NCBI RefSeq assembly: GCF_034702125.1
Contig: NC_085859.1
Coordinates: 6,955,467-7,019,466 of the forward strand
Length of the DNA stretch: 64,000 nucleotides
Source: Engraulis encrasicolus
Lineage: Eukaryota; Chordata; Actinopteri; Clupeiformes; Engraulidae
Direction of reading: 5' to 3'
Shown here one piece after another: positions 28,449 to 64,000 of this stretch (its first letter is position 1; the number at the start of each line of letters is the position of its first letter). Under the pieces are notes generated by a model. The model was not told the DNA's origin and ran no database searches. It saw nothing but the letters and a program-made list of their open reading frames with translations. The position numbers and the translations under genes are program-made.

Positions 28449-29102
28449 TGATCTCCAAAAATTCTGTGCTCCTGGACACGGATGTTAAGGGCACAAAATC
28501 CGTGTCCTGGAGCACAGATTTTGCCAAAATTCCGTGCTCCTGGACACGGAATTGTTTTCCGTGCTCCTGGACACGGAATTGTTTTCTGTGATGGACACAG
28601 GGAAGTGCTCTCTCTATAGGCTAATCCCACAGCTCTATGTTTCCACAGTCTTGTGTTTTCTCAGGATTTTTCTCATTTCAAATATTTTTTCTAAAAAAAA
28701 CATTTCCTACTGACAGGTTAGGGTTAGGGATTGTTTTGGTCTGGGCACAGCTAGTTTTCTTTCATTCATTATATGAATTTGATAGCCTAGCAACCAACTG
28801 GAAAAGATATTTCTCAAAAATATGTCTTAAATGACAGGTTAAGGTTAGGGAATGTTTTGGTCAGGGCACAACTTCAATTGCTATAGCATTATTTTGTTTA
28901 GAATTAGCATTTGGTATGTATTTTCTAATGATAGAGTTACACAGTGCTGTGGTAATAGCCTATAGAAAGCAATTCCGTGTCCAGGAGCACGGAAAACAAT
29001 TCCGTGTCCAGGAGCACGGAATTTTGGCAAAATCCGTGCTCCTGGACACGGATTTCGTGTCCTTAACATCCGTGTCCAGGAGCACAGAATTTTTGGAGAT
29101 CA
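28449..29102. mobile_element. Inverted-repeat DNA element built from GTGCTCCTGGACACGG words
   Basis: The ends are TGATCTCCAAAAATTC and GAATTTTTGGAGATCA. About 140 bp at each side are reverse complements of each other and contain repeated CCGTGCTCCTGGACACGG words, themselves near-palindromic. The interior has a diverged direct repeat (GACAGGTTAGGGTTAGGG near 28711 and near 28831). No transposase. Confidence 0.7.
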
Positions 29103-29184
29103 GGCTGGTGTGTGCGCACAAGATTTCTTTGTTCTTTTTTGCTGTTTGTGTGTGTAAGCAAGATTGCTGAAATATACTGTATGT

Positions 29185-29295
29185 CCACACCACATTCACA
29201 TACACTCTCTACCCTGGGTTTGGGTTGGATGATGAATCATCAGTGAAGCTGTTGTGAGTGAGGCCCCTACAGGCAAATGCTGCTCCTGTGGGTCA
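29185..29295 (+). pseudogene. Duplicate of the end of a B30.2 exon and 3' UTR
   Basis: The sequence repeats the last part of the TRIM B30.2 exon (TTCACATACACTCTCTACCC ... GAAGCTGTTGTGA) and the following 3' UTR words (AAATGCTGCTCCTGTGGG), which are also present downstream of gene B. It lies just 3' of the inverted-repeat element. It is a small tandem duplication of the gene A tail, not a gene. Confidence 0.7.
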
Positions 29296-29299
29296 TTCA

Positions 29300-30100
29300 C
29301 AAACACAAGTTGAGTTGGATCAAACACCACTGATGACATTAGACCAGATACAGTACACAGAGCCATACAGAGGGGAGAGTCGGGCAATCTCCGCTGTGTG
29401 CTAAGGCCGACATCCTCATTAGCAAAATTAGCTGTTTTAGCTTCTCAGTACTGCTCAGCGTTGCGAATGTTAGTTCCTAGTAGTGGGCGTAGCACACAGC
29501 AAATGCAATGCGATGCAATGCAGGGAATATGACAAGACTTGCTGTTCGTAGTAATAACTTCAAATAAACATCACAGATGGTAAAACTGTTGTGATTATCA
29601 CCACCGAGACAGTTGATGGTTTACATATTTGTGGTGATTACCCCGCAGTATAGTTTGTTAGTCCTTATTTTTGGCTGTTAATGTGCTGAGTTGGATCTTA
29701 CACCACTGATGACATGCCAGTAGATTTGTTATTCACCACTTATGACACATTTGGACATTTGTATTGTATTTTAGTAGTTTTGCATTCATAGCTGATGTCA
29801 ATGGTGTTAATATCACATACAATCAAATACACCAATGATGATATAACACTACATTTGTTATCCATCATTTATGAAACATTTGGATATTTATATTGCATTT
29901 CTTTAGTAGGGTGGTGGTGGATGTTGTTACTTTCCTACCAGTCTGGTAGTTGTTGTCAATGTATATAATTACATAAAATAAATATAAAATAAATGCTGTT
30001 CATATCAGTCTGGTATCTGTCTATGTAAGGTCATAAGAACTCTTATGGTTGATTAAGGAGAATATGACTCCTATTGCCAACTACTGTATGAAGGAGTCGC
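29300..30100. other. No recognised gene; diverged internal repeats
   Basis: Words such as CACCACTGATGACAT and TTTGGACATTTGTATTG recur in diverged form around 29325, 29700 and 29840. No coding content seen. Confidence 0.45.
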
Positions 30101-30105
30101 TTTAG

Positions 30106-30503
30106 AGACAAGTCAGCACAGCTCAGAAGATCACCAGCTGTCCCCTGCCCTCTTTAGAGGAGTTGTTCTCCTGTCGCTGTCTAAAGAAAGCCAAGCAAAT
30201 CATCAGAGACCCCTACCATACTGGACATAAACTGTTTGAGCTGCTGCCATCAGGCAGGCGTTACAGGGCTCTGGGTACAAAAACAAACAGGCTAAAAGAC
30301 AGTTTTTATCCAAAAGCAATCTACACACTTAATTTTGCACAGCTGACTTTTTAAAATCGGAATTAATTTTATACAGTATATATATAGGTTTCTTTGTTGA
30401 TTTTTAAGCACCGTGAGCATCTGCACTTTACCAATTTCGTTGTACCTGTACAATGACAATAAAGTTTCATTCATTCATTCATTCATTCATTCATTCATTC
30501 AAG
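30106..30503 (+). mobile_element. 5'-truncated LINE, 3' end, with ATTC tail
   Basis: The coding remnant reads SCRCLKKAKQIIRDPYH, HKLFELLPSGRRYRAL and TKTNRLKDSFYPKAI, typical of the C-terminus of L2/CR1/Rex1-type reverse transcriptase ORFs. The 3' UTR ends TTCGTTGTACCTGTACAATG, then ACAATAAAG, followed by ATTC repeats (30471-30503). That repeated tail is the usual 3' signature of such LINEs. It is a dead-on-arrival insertion. Confidence 0.8.
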
Positions 30504-31130
30504 TCATCTGGTATTGGGGGATGGTCACATGTCCAGAAGACTGTAAAGCAGACACATTAGTCAACTGTTGTCAACATCATAAAGGTTTGCTGCTGTGGTC
30601 ATGTGTCATAGTGCAGCTGTAGCCTATGCAGCCTTTGGCCACTAGGGTGCAGTATGTGCCCAACTAACCGGCTCAGCATTACAGTACATGACTGGGGAGG
30701 GAAGCAAAGACGCCTTTTGTCACTTACAATGTAGAGTCTAACTATCAGGAGTGGAAGCCTTTTGTGACCTACTGTCTAATATAGGGCCCAAGTATCAGGA
30801 GTGGTGTCAACACATCTTGAAATCTTAATCCACTTTCCAGGCAATATTTGTTTTGGCTCATCCAAATACCAAAGTCTGGTAGACAACACTTCACATGTGT
30901 TGTCAAGGAGCAGATGTTATTGACCATTAGCTCTATAAATAGAATATGACCAATATGCTGTTATCATTTCCAGGTAAGCATCCAATGGAGAAAAGGAACA
31001 CCTACAAGCCTAATGCTCAGGCCTCAGGGTGGTATGACCACCAGCCTGCTGTAGACTCATTCTCAATGTGATATGAATTACCTAATGTTCAGTTAGACCA
31101 TCAGCCTACTGTAGCCTAATGCTCCAACTG
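30504..31130. other. No recognised gene
   Basis: Intergenic sequence between gene A and gene B. No domain or splice-like exon was identified. Confidence 0.4.
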
Positions 31131-31613
31131 TATCGCACACAATATCGTCACGTGGCCACGAGTCGCCGATCAATAATCTATAACGTTTGTCGTGCCATCA
31201 CGATAAAGCCCCGTTTTTCGTGGTTGGGCCACACTTCCGCGGCCAATGCATTTGAATGGGCTTTCCGACTCGTGGTAGATTTGCGATTGATGGCCCAATT
31301 CCGACAGAAAACTGATAAGGGAAAGATTATTTGTGAAGGGATACATTATAGCATGTATGCCCAATCACACTGTGAAGTAAGCTAAAACAAATTCAGTTGG
31401 ACGGTGTGTTTTCCAACGCAATGTTCGCTTCTCCGCTTCTTCCTCACATTTTCCTGGAAGCTCGACAGGTCCATCAATCATAAATCAACCACAAGTCGGA
31501 CAGCCCATTCAAATGCATTGGCTGCGGAAGTGTGACCCAACCACGAAAAACGGGGCTTTATCGTGACGGCACCACTACCGTTATAGATTATTTCTATCTC
31601 ATTTCGTGTGATA
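31131..31613. mobile_element. MITE with about 150-bp terminal inverted repeats
   Basis: The left arm (31131-31290) pairs with the right arm (31470-31613). Matching words include ATAAAGCCCCGTTTTTCGTG with CACGAAAAACGGGGCTTTAT, and AATGCATTTGAATGGGCT with GCCCATTCAAATGCATT. Ends are TATCGCACAC and GTGTGATA. Non-coding. Confidence 0.75.
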
Positions 31614-33105
31614 GGGCTCAATCCTGATGTGAAGTACCTCATGTTCAGTTATTTTGATAATCACATTACATTTCTCTTAACATTCGATTTAATGGAGCTA
31701 ATGGTTGATGGAGACCTCAGGACAATATGGACGTCTTGGACAGACAATCACTTTTGATTAGATATTAAAATTGTTAGTGTAAAACCGGTTTTGATTAGAG
31801 ATGAGAACTGTGTCAGTATGAAAACCTTTCATTAGATATGAAAACTGTACAAAACCTATTTTGCGCAAGAGTAGCTTAGTTCTGGTAGTCTACATTGACA
31901 GCCTGCTTGTTGGTCAATGCAAGATGGTCAAACCCAGAACTCTGTGAAATGCTTTATCTACTTTATGGCACATTTATATTTGGCAAAGAAATAAATGGGT
32001 TGGATGGAAGAAATGGGCTCCACACTGTCCAAAAAAGAACAGGGTAGATTTTCAGACAATAAATAGACAGCTTTAAGGAAAGATACAATGGCAAAAACAC
32101 ACACACACACACACTGTACAATTTCCCCAACTTGATAAGGATGTGACGTCTGCTGGAGGTTTAGGGTAGGCTGGATTTCACTCAAAGGACTTCACAAGAC
32201 AAGTTTTTCTTTTTGATTTTCCTCTTTTTTCCCCTTTTTAATTCAAGTTCAGCACATAAGTCCAAAATGTTGCAATGCAAGCAGTTTGCACCAGTAAAAG
32301 GAGTTGCTCAGTGTTTCCCTTAACCCTCCTGTTATCCTCAGGGTCTATTTGACCTCATTCAATGTTTAAAATACATGAAGTACACAATTCTTTGGCTTCA
32401 TCCTTGATGACTTTACCTAAATATATGCGGTCAATGTGAAAAAAAAATCCACAAAAATGTTTTCCCTAAATGCTGTACACATTCTGGTTACATCTGTGTT
32501 CCCTGGGGTCAATTTGACCCCAAATTATTTTAAGTGTAGTAAACATAAATGGAACACCCATATGTCTTGATTATGTCAAATACATGAACATAAGTTAATT
32601 TAAACAGAACATTTTGCTTTATTTAGAGCTCTAATAACTAACAATATGCATGATGTGGACAAGGGCCAAAACTTGTTCTAGGCAACTTTTGGGCAGCTGT
32701 TGCACATTTTCGCGTAGTCATGGATTAGTGTTTTTGGTGTGTGAGCTGTGTGTGGGGGTGCTGGGACTTATCTAAAGGGCTTTACACACCTGCACTTGAC
32801 TTTTGCTGCGCGAACCAAATAAAGTCAAACGGTGACAGCTGACGGTGATCAGTGCAACTGGCGCTACTGCAAGTAATCAGCTGACTCGCGCATAGCGCAG
32901 TTCAACCACCACCCATTTTCCCCCATACATTGTTTTGAGAGAATCTAAAATCACAACATAAAAACCCCAGTTTGACTCACAAACGTACACACACGCACAC
33001 GCACAGCAGTGGGTCCTAGGCGAGATAAAGGTATGGGGCTCTTGAATTCATTTTGCTCATCTTTAGCGCCCTACAGAGGGCAACATTTGGTGGGGCCCTA
33101 AGCAA
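31614..33105. other. No recognised gene; fragment of a dispersed repeat
   Basis: The block at 32320-32528 contains TTAACCCTCCTGTTATC, then GGGGTCAATTTGACCCC, a word pair I recognise as a dispersed fish repeat, possibly a TTAA-targeting element. The rest shows nothing I can support. Confidence 0.4.
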
Positions 33106-33110
33106 TTGCG

Positions 33111-33278
<168 letters not shown>

Positions 33279-33554
33279 TGTGTGTGTGTGTATGTGCACA
33301 TATCAGAGCAATGCAGAACAACTGGTTGGGCTCCTGTCATTTAATATTCACACACTGAAGCAGACACACAACCTTTCTGCCCTCACACAACCTTTCTGTT
33401 TTATAGACAGGCCAAATAGGCTATCAACATCACATTGATTGTTACGGTATATTGCAGTAACGTGGTTCACTTTAGAGTATTTTTTATTAATAACCTAGGC
33501 CTACTCATAAAAACAGACTGGGTTTCAAATACAATTTCTTTCCTTGTTCACCAG

Positions 33555-33676
<122 letters not shown>

Positions 33677-34296
33677 TTACTTTTATTTGGATCAAAGAGA
33701 CAAGCAGCAAAGGTATTTGACATGTTGATCAAAATTCATGGAGAAACAAAACATCTATGTCTCCATATCTGCATACTACCAATAAAAGCTGAAATAGAGC
33801 AAAACTTTGCCAAATTCTTTGCTCCTCTTTTCTGCATTCCTCCTAATTGCAGTCCAAATAGGCTATCAACATTCTTTGATTGTTATATTACCACCTCTAG
33901 TGGTTCATGTTTATTTATGTTTTATTGAACTAAATGATAGATGTCCGCAATACTGTTAATGCTCCCAATTGTTTATTGACACGACGTTTGGGACCGTAGT
34001 CCTTCACTTCAGTTATTTTATTTTGTCCAGTACCTGTGCCACTGATGTGCGCGCATTCTCATGTTTTATTCTCTGCACGGCAGTATGCTTTTTGTAAAAC
34101 AGTTTCACCCATTTTGAGGATGTTTATTAAATGATCAGGCGAACTCTTTTGTTGTTGCTGATTAGTAATCTTGTTGCTGTTGTCTCTCTGTTTGTGTTTT
34201 TAATGAGTATGGCGTGTTAGCCAGATATCTGTCTGACTCTGAGTCTGTGGCATGCCCCTATCGTTTACACCCCCACTCTGTTAATTTGCTTCCTGC

Positions 34297-34436
<140 letters not shown>

Positions 34437-34849
34437 CACTGAAATGTGTGTGACTGAGTGTGTGCACATATCAGAGAAATGCAGAAAAACAGGTTGGGCT
34501 CCTGTCATTCGATATTCACACACTGAAGCAGACACATTTCTGCCCTCTGGTTTATAGCAATGTTAATTTGTGCCAAAATGATATTCATCTCTTAATCTTC
34601 ATCTCATCTCATCTCAGCTATAGAAGGTACAAAGGTGAGATGACAGGAGCACAACCTTCCTGGTATGCTGAAATACTGGGCTGCACGAACATACAAGTAT
34701 ATTTGGTCACAGATGTCATAATTTAGCATCTTACGAACAGCAAGTTCATGGAAAACGTTACCTACTTTTTAAGATATTTACATGGTTTTAGGTCTATAGC
34801 ACCCCGTCTTCATAAACTTGTAGGCTGTTGGAGTGACAGTGTACATGCA

Positions 34850-35039
34850 GTCACAGGATTAGCCACACCCACACCCATCCTCACCTGGACATACCTTCCA
34901 TCTGATAACAAGGATAATTCTGATTGGCTAATCCCCAACCCCTCCCTCCCTGGGCTCCTCCTTAGTGTTCTGAGGAAGCCAGCTGTCACTCTGCTGCTGC
35001 TTCTCAGAGTGTGCGCTTGGTGTTCTGAAGAGTTACAAC
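34850..35039 (+). promoter_or_regulatory. Probable proximal promoter and 5' UTR of TRIM gene B
   Basis: This stretch precedes the start codon of gene B. It contains an inverted CCAAT box (CTGATTGGCTA at about 34920) and several CCACCC/CCTCCC-type words, but no clear TATA box. I infer its role from position. I could not identify a convincing interferon-response element by eye. Confidence 0.35.
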
Positions 35040-54523
<19,484 letters not shown>

Positions 54524-55700
54524 GGCCTCTACCGGTAAATGCTGCTCCTGTGGGGCCTCTGCAATCCTCAAACTCTCTCACACATACATTATGTGATGGT
54601 AATGGTAATGTGAGGACCTTTTAGTAAGTTTTGAGGTCACCTCTTCAATATTTTAATTCACACTTTTTGGTGGTCTTTGAGAGGGGAGATTGACCCTCAG
54701 CTGTGTGTTCAACATATTCCTAATATCCTGATTTAGATATTACATTCATCAGCATACAGATGAAGCCCATAAACATGAATTGATTAAGCCCTAACTCATT
54801 ATTCGTCATAATAATATAATATAATATAATATAATATAATATAATATAATATAATATAATATAATATAATATAATATAATGTCATTTAATATCATTACTA
54901 TCATTTAATATATTTAATATCATTTAATATAGTGTAATATAATTTAATATAATTTAATATAATATAATGTAATGTAGTGTAAAGTAATATAAGTAATAGG
55001 CCTATAATATAATATCTTGTAATAAGTGAAGTTATATTGGGCTATATGGTTTGGTGGGCCCCAGAATTTTTTTTACATTTCAAAGTGGGCCTTGGTGTTC
55101 TGAATTTTGAGAACGGCTGGATTAAGGTCTTGCTGTGAAAGCTCTGAGGTCTGCAGTTAGCGCAATACTCTAAAAAGGCCAGACATTTCAGTCTGTGTTA
55201 CCATTAACTGTGTCACACATTAGCTGTCGTTATGACAGTTGTTATGACAAAGTTCTGACACAGTTGTTACGACAGAGTATGATTTTGTCTTTTAAATGCT
55301 TGCTAATGGACTTAAGCACTTTCAAGGAAATGTGTTTCGAATTTGAGGTATTTTCATAGGCCTATGTTTAAGATAATATCACATTTGTCTGTAACATGAT
55401 TTAAAGAATAAACAGGCAAATGTTCATTTTAATTAAAATATTCGTTTTAATTAAATATTATAAGAAATTTAAGATTAAACTTGGCAATTGGTTATTTTGG
55501 ACACTCAAGGGTGTATACCATGCAGACATCTATGTTATTTACTAAGAAAAAATACAGAAAAATGTTAGGACAAAACAACCCTGAAATTCTACTCTAATAA
55601 TAGAATGACCCATATACTAAACGGTATGTGTATGTGTCTTGTAAACTAAGACTACTAACCTAATTAATGTACATTAAAATATTCTAATATATTTTTTCCA
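54524..55700. other. Gene B 3' region; AATAT repeat; no other gene
   Basis: A pentanucleotide ATAAT array spans about 54805-54890, with degenerate copies to 55010. AATAAA occurs at about 55407 and could serve as a polyadenylation signal for gene B, but it is 0.9 kb from the stop and unproven. Confidence 0.5.
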
Positions 55701-55796
55701 ACCCAGAATGTCTGCCATCCATATTCAGATTGATCTTTATATACCAATTCACCTCTACCTTTGTATCAGCAGGAGTGGGAATACTAGATTATCAAT

Positions 55797-55904
<108 letters not shown>

Positions 55905-56102
55905 TTGCATTCTAGTTAATCTGCCGACTCACAAGTGCTCATTAGACTACTGTATATCATTATTGTGTAAGTCTGACTTTGTACGAAATAAAATGAAATA
56001 AAAGACAAATCTAAGTAAGAAACTCAAACTTGTGCTGTCATGATGACAAAGACAATGTGTGTATCACTTGCTTCCACATTGAGTGGGGGGATGTCCATAT
56101 GA

Positions 56103-56223
<121 letters not shown>

Positions 56224-56363
56224 TATATATAGGGAGTGTCACTGGCCACTCTGGTATAGGTATTGTATGCCATATCAGAGTAACTTGTTGGCAGGGTGGG
56301 GGTGGGGGGGCGGGCTCCTGTCTTGCATCATGGCACATTATCTTTTTGGATCATTGAGAAAGA

Positions 56364-57105
56364 GTTGATGTGTCATAAGGCAGAATTATATTAAAGGGAC
56401 AGTTCTGTCAATTTCAACAGGCAGTTGTAATGCTCACGCTACCCTGAACTTGTCAGTGCCTGAGATTTTTTTTTCTTCTTCTTTAGCCGTTTCCGAGATC
56501 CTGGTCATTGTAATGGGGGCAGCTCTTTGTTTACATTTCAAAAAAACATTTTTATTTATTCCCAAAAACATCCAAAAGGTTATAAAACTAGCAAACAGCA
56601 GTACCTTTTGGGAAAATATTTGGAGTTGGCCTTTTTTAAAAATGTAAACAAACGCTGCCCCCATTAGAATAGCTCAGATCTTGGAAAGGGCTGAGCCGTA
56701 AAATGCAGCATCACTGGGTACTGACTGACAAGTCAAGAGTATAGCGTGAGCAATTCAACAGCATATTGAAACTGACAGAAGTGGTCCTTTATGAGTTGAT
56801 GTGTCATAAGGCAACATTATAGTTGATGTGTCATAATGCAACATTATATTAAAAGTTGATGTGTCATAATGCAGCATTATATTAAAAGTTGATGTGTAAT
56901 AATACAGTATTATATTAAGAGTTTACGTGTGATAATACAGCATTATATTAAGAGTTTACGTGTGATAATACAGCATTATATTAAGAGTTTACGTGTGATA
57001 ATACAGCATTATATTAAGAGTTTACGTGTGATAATACAGCATTATATTAAGAGTTTACGTGTGATAATACAGCATTATATTAAGAGTTTACGTGTCATAG
57101 TTCAG
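56364..57105 (+). repeat. 33-bp minisatellite, interrupted by a MITE
   Basis: The unit is about 33 bp (GAGTTTACGTGTGATAATAC, then AGCATTATATTAA). A single early unit lies at 56364-56392, and the array continues from 56792. Being a multiple of 3, it gives an open frame of 11-residue repeats (about 56929-57110), which I do not regard as a gene. Confidence 0.85.
56393..56791. mobile_element. MITE with about 65-bp terminal inverted repeats, inside the minisatellite
   Basis: The left end (AAAGGGACAGTTCTGTCA ... GCTCACGCTA ... CTTGTCAGT) pairs with the right end (ACTGACAAGTC ... TAGCGTGAGC ... CTGACAGAAGTGGTCCTTTA). Minisatellite units flank both sides. Confidence 0.7.
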
Positions 57106-58130
57106 CAAAATATTATGTGCTGGGTCTCAGCCCAGACTGCCCTGGTCCAGTTTAACCCCTTAGTGCACAGCCTCTGTAATCATCTTACTGTCACCAAACC
57201 TGTAATGACCACGTCTTAATCTGTTACCTAAGACTCTTGGTAATGACATTGAAATGTTGTTACAGTATGTCACAGAAGTGAGTGAGTACACCCCTCACAT
57301 TTGTGCAGATTTGTGAGTATATCTCCTCCTAGGACGGCCCTTTGATTCCCGGCCCGGGTCCTTTGCCGGCCCTTCCCCGTCTCTCTCTCTCTCCCAACTC
57401 TCTTCCTCTCACTGCCTCACTGCCCTGTCTGAAAAACAACAATAAAGGCTTGTAAAGCCCCCAGAAAATACTATATTAAAGAAGTGGCAAAAAGTAAACA
57501 AAGACATAAATGTGCAGTGTGCAGTTGCAACACTGACAGCATTGTCCAACGCGCAGCATAAAATAATAAGGGTAACATGGCATTTTGGATAATAAACACA
57601 GACATCTAGGCGTAGTGTACAGTTACAAAACTGACAACAACGTCCTACATGTGGCAAAAGATAATAAAAGATGTTTAAAAGGATTTTAAAAGCAATTTGA
57701 AAACTCGATGGACTTGATGCATCCCTACAAGAAATAGAGTGCATAACATGTATAGAAGAAAATAACCATTAGAGTAGATCCACCATCAGCCTAGGCTCTA
57801 CCCTTTTCATATCAGGCAGCACATGAACATATAGGCTACCAGACCATGATAGTCTAGGTCTGTGAGGCAGTGCCCCAAGGAGATATATGACATAATAAAA
57901 ACAATTATTATTACAGTAACAATAAATAGTAGTAAAAAAATCATACTAATACTAAAAGTAGTTTGTTCAGAGATGCAATAGAATAGATTATCCACTGGAA
58001 TGATGGGTTTCTGTAATGGAATGCACTCTGCTATGTCTTACTAAACATGGCCACTAGATGGCAGCAGTACTCCATGAATAGACCATAGCCTGTCTCCCTC
58101 CTTCCAGGAAGTTTTGAGAGACACAGGTAG
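57106..58130. other. Intergenic; Tc1-like and SINE-tail fragments, no gene
   Basis: GTGAGTGAGTACACCCCTCA (about 57280) resembles a Tc1-like terminal repeat. About 57340-57460 (GTCCTTTGCCGGCCCTTCCC ... AATAAAGGC) resembles the tail of a fish tRNA-type SINE. The rest is unassigned. Confidence 0.45.
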
Positions 58131-58327
58131 CAGTGTTGCCAGATTGGGCTGTTTTCCGCCAAATTGGGCTGCTTAGGATGGCTGTGTGCGGGTAGAAATG
58201 CCATTTAGCAGAAAAACCCGCCCAATTTTTACCATAGAAATCAATAGAATTGGGCGGGATTTTGTGCTTCTAGGCGGGTTTTCAGCATTTTTTGGGCTGG
58301 AAATCATCAGCCTCATCTGGCAACCCT
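58131..58327. mobile_element. MITE with GTTGCCAG ends (copy 2), next to the gene C promoter
   Basis: Starts CAGTGTTGCCAGATTG and ends ATCTGGCAACCCTG. Inside are inverted words around GGCGGG and CCCGCC. It ends less than 100 bp before the gene C start codon, so it may overlap its promoter. Confidence 0.65.
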
Positions 58328-58422
58328 GACAGGCAGGGCTGAATAGAAAACGAAACTGATGCATTGCCCTCTGGAGCTGCTGTAGCGTGGTAGCTTACGT
58401 GCTGTCGGGAATACTTGAGAAA

Positions 58423-64000
<5,578 letters not shown>

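Noticed and set aside
56929..57219. Protein with 11-residue repeats (IIQHYIKSLRV)
   Set aside because: Arises because the minisatellite unit is 33 bp; no gene structure around it.

Overview
The window looks like teleost fish DNA. Genes are split by GT-AG introns, CA/GT microsatellites are very abundant, and there are fish-type transposons (Tc1-like, hAT-like, L2-like LINEs, tRNA-derived SINEs, Gypsy LTR elements, MITEs). The right part carries tandem TRIM genes of the finTRIM / TRIM16-TRIM25-like kind, a family greatly expanded in teleosts. I do not name a species.

Layout. 1-13170: mostly repeats. It holds several inverted-repeat elements, a SINE, an isolated acidic coding exon (7761-8019, possibly the first exon of a zinc-finger-type gene), and a 68/46-bp minisatellite (9492-10596) split by an inserted element. 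13173-19332: a histone H2A fragment fused to a damaged Gypsy retrotransposon that has an inverted LTR piece at its 5' side, a pol ORF and a complete 1.8-kb 3' LTR. 19333-25480: MITEs, a Tc1 remnant, and an L2-like LINE split by a hAT-like insertion. The LINE ends at a 100-N gap (25481-25580).

25581-64000: three TRIM genes in tandem, all on the + strand. Gene A (25715-28064) has only its 3' exons; exons 1-3 are missing, probably in the gap. Gene B (35040-54523) is complete in seven exons with an intact 566-codon reading frame, but its second intron is 15.7 kb. Gene C (58423 to beyond 64000) runs off the window inside the B30.2 exon. The encoded order is RING - B-box - coiled coil - linker - PRY/SPRY (B30.2), as expected of E3 ubiquitin ligases of fish innate immunity. 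Exon sizes match exactly between paralogs (96, 234 and 57 nt, and 521 nt where the last exon is complete).

Gene B's huge intron is nested: an inverted-repeat element of about 12.8 kb (36443-49257) contains a hAT-like remnant, which contains a nearly intact Gypsy element (40575-48182; 337-bp LTRs, lysine-tRNA-type primer site, gag-pro and pol in different frames). The same intron carries a perfect 198-bp palindrome (51501-51698).

I saw no wholly new biological system. The most unusual items are the nested element in gene B, the perfect palindrome built from ancestral intron sequence, the H2A-LTR chimera, and CA repeats at equivalent intron positions beside splice donors in all three TRIM paralogs. 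All calls come from reading the sequence; no database search was possible.
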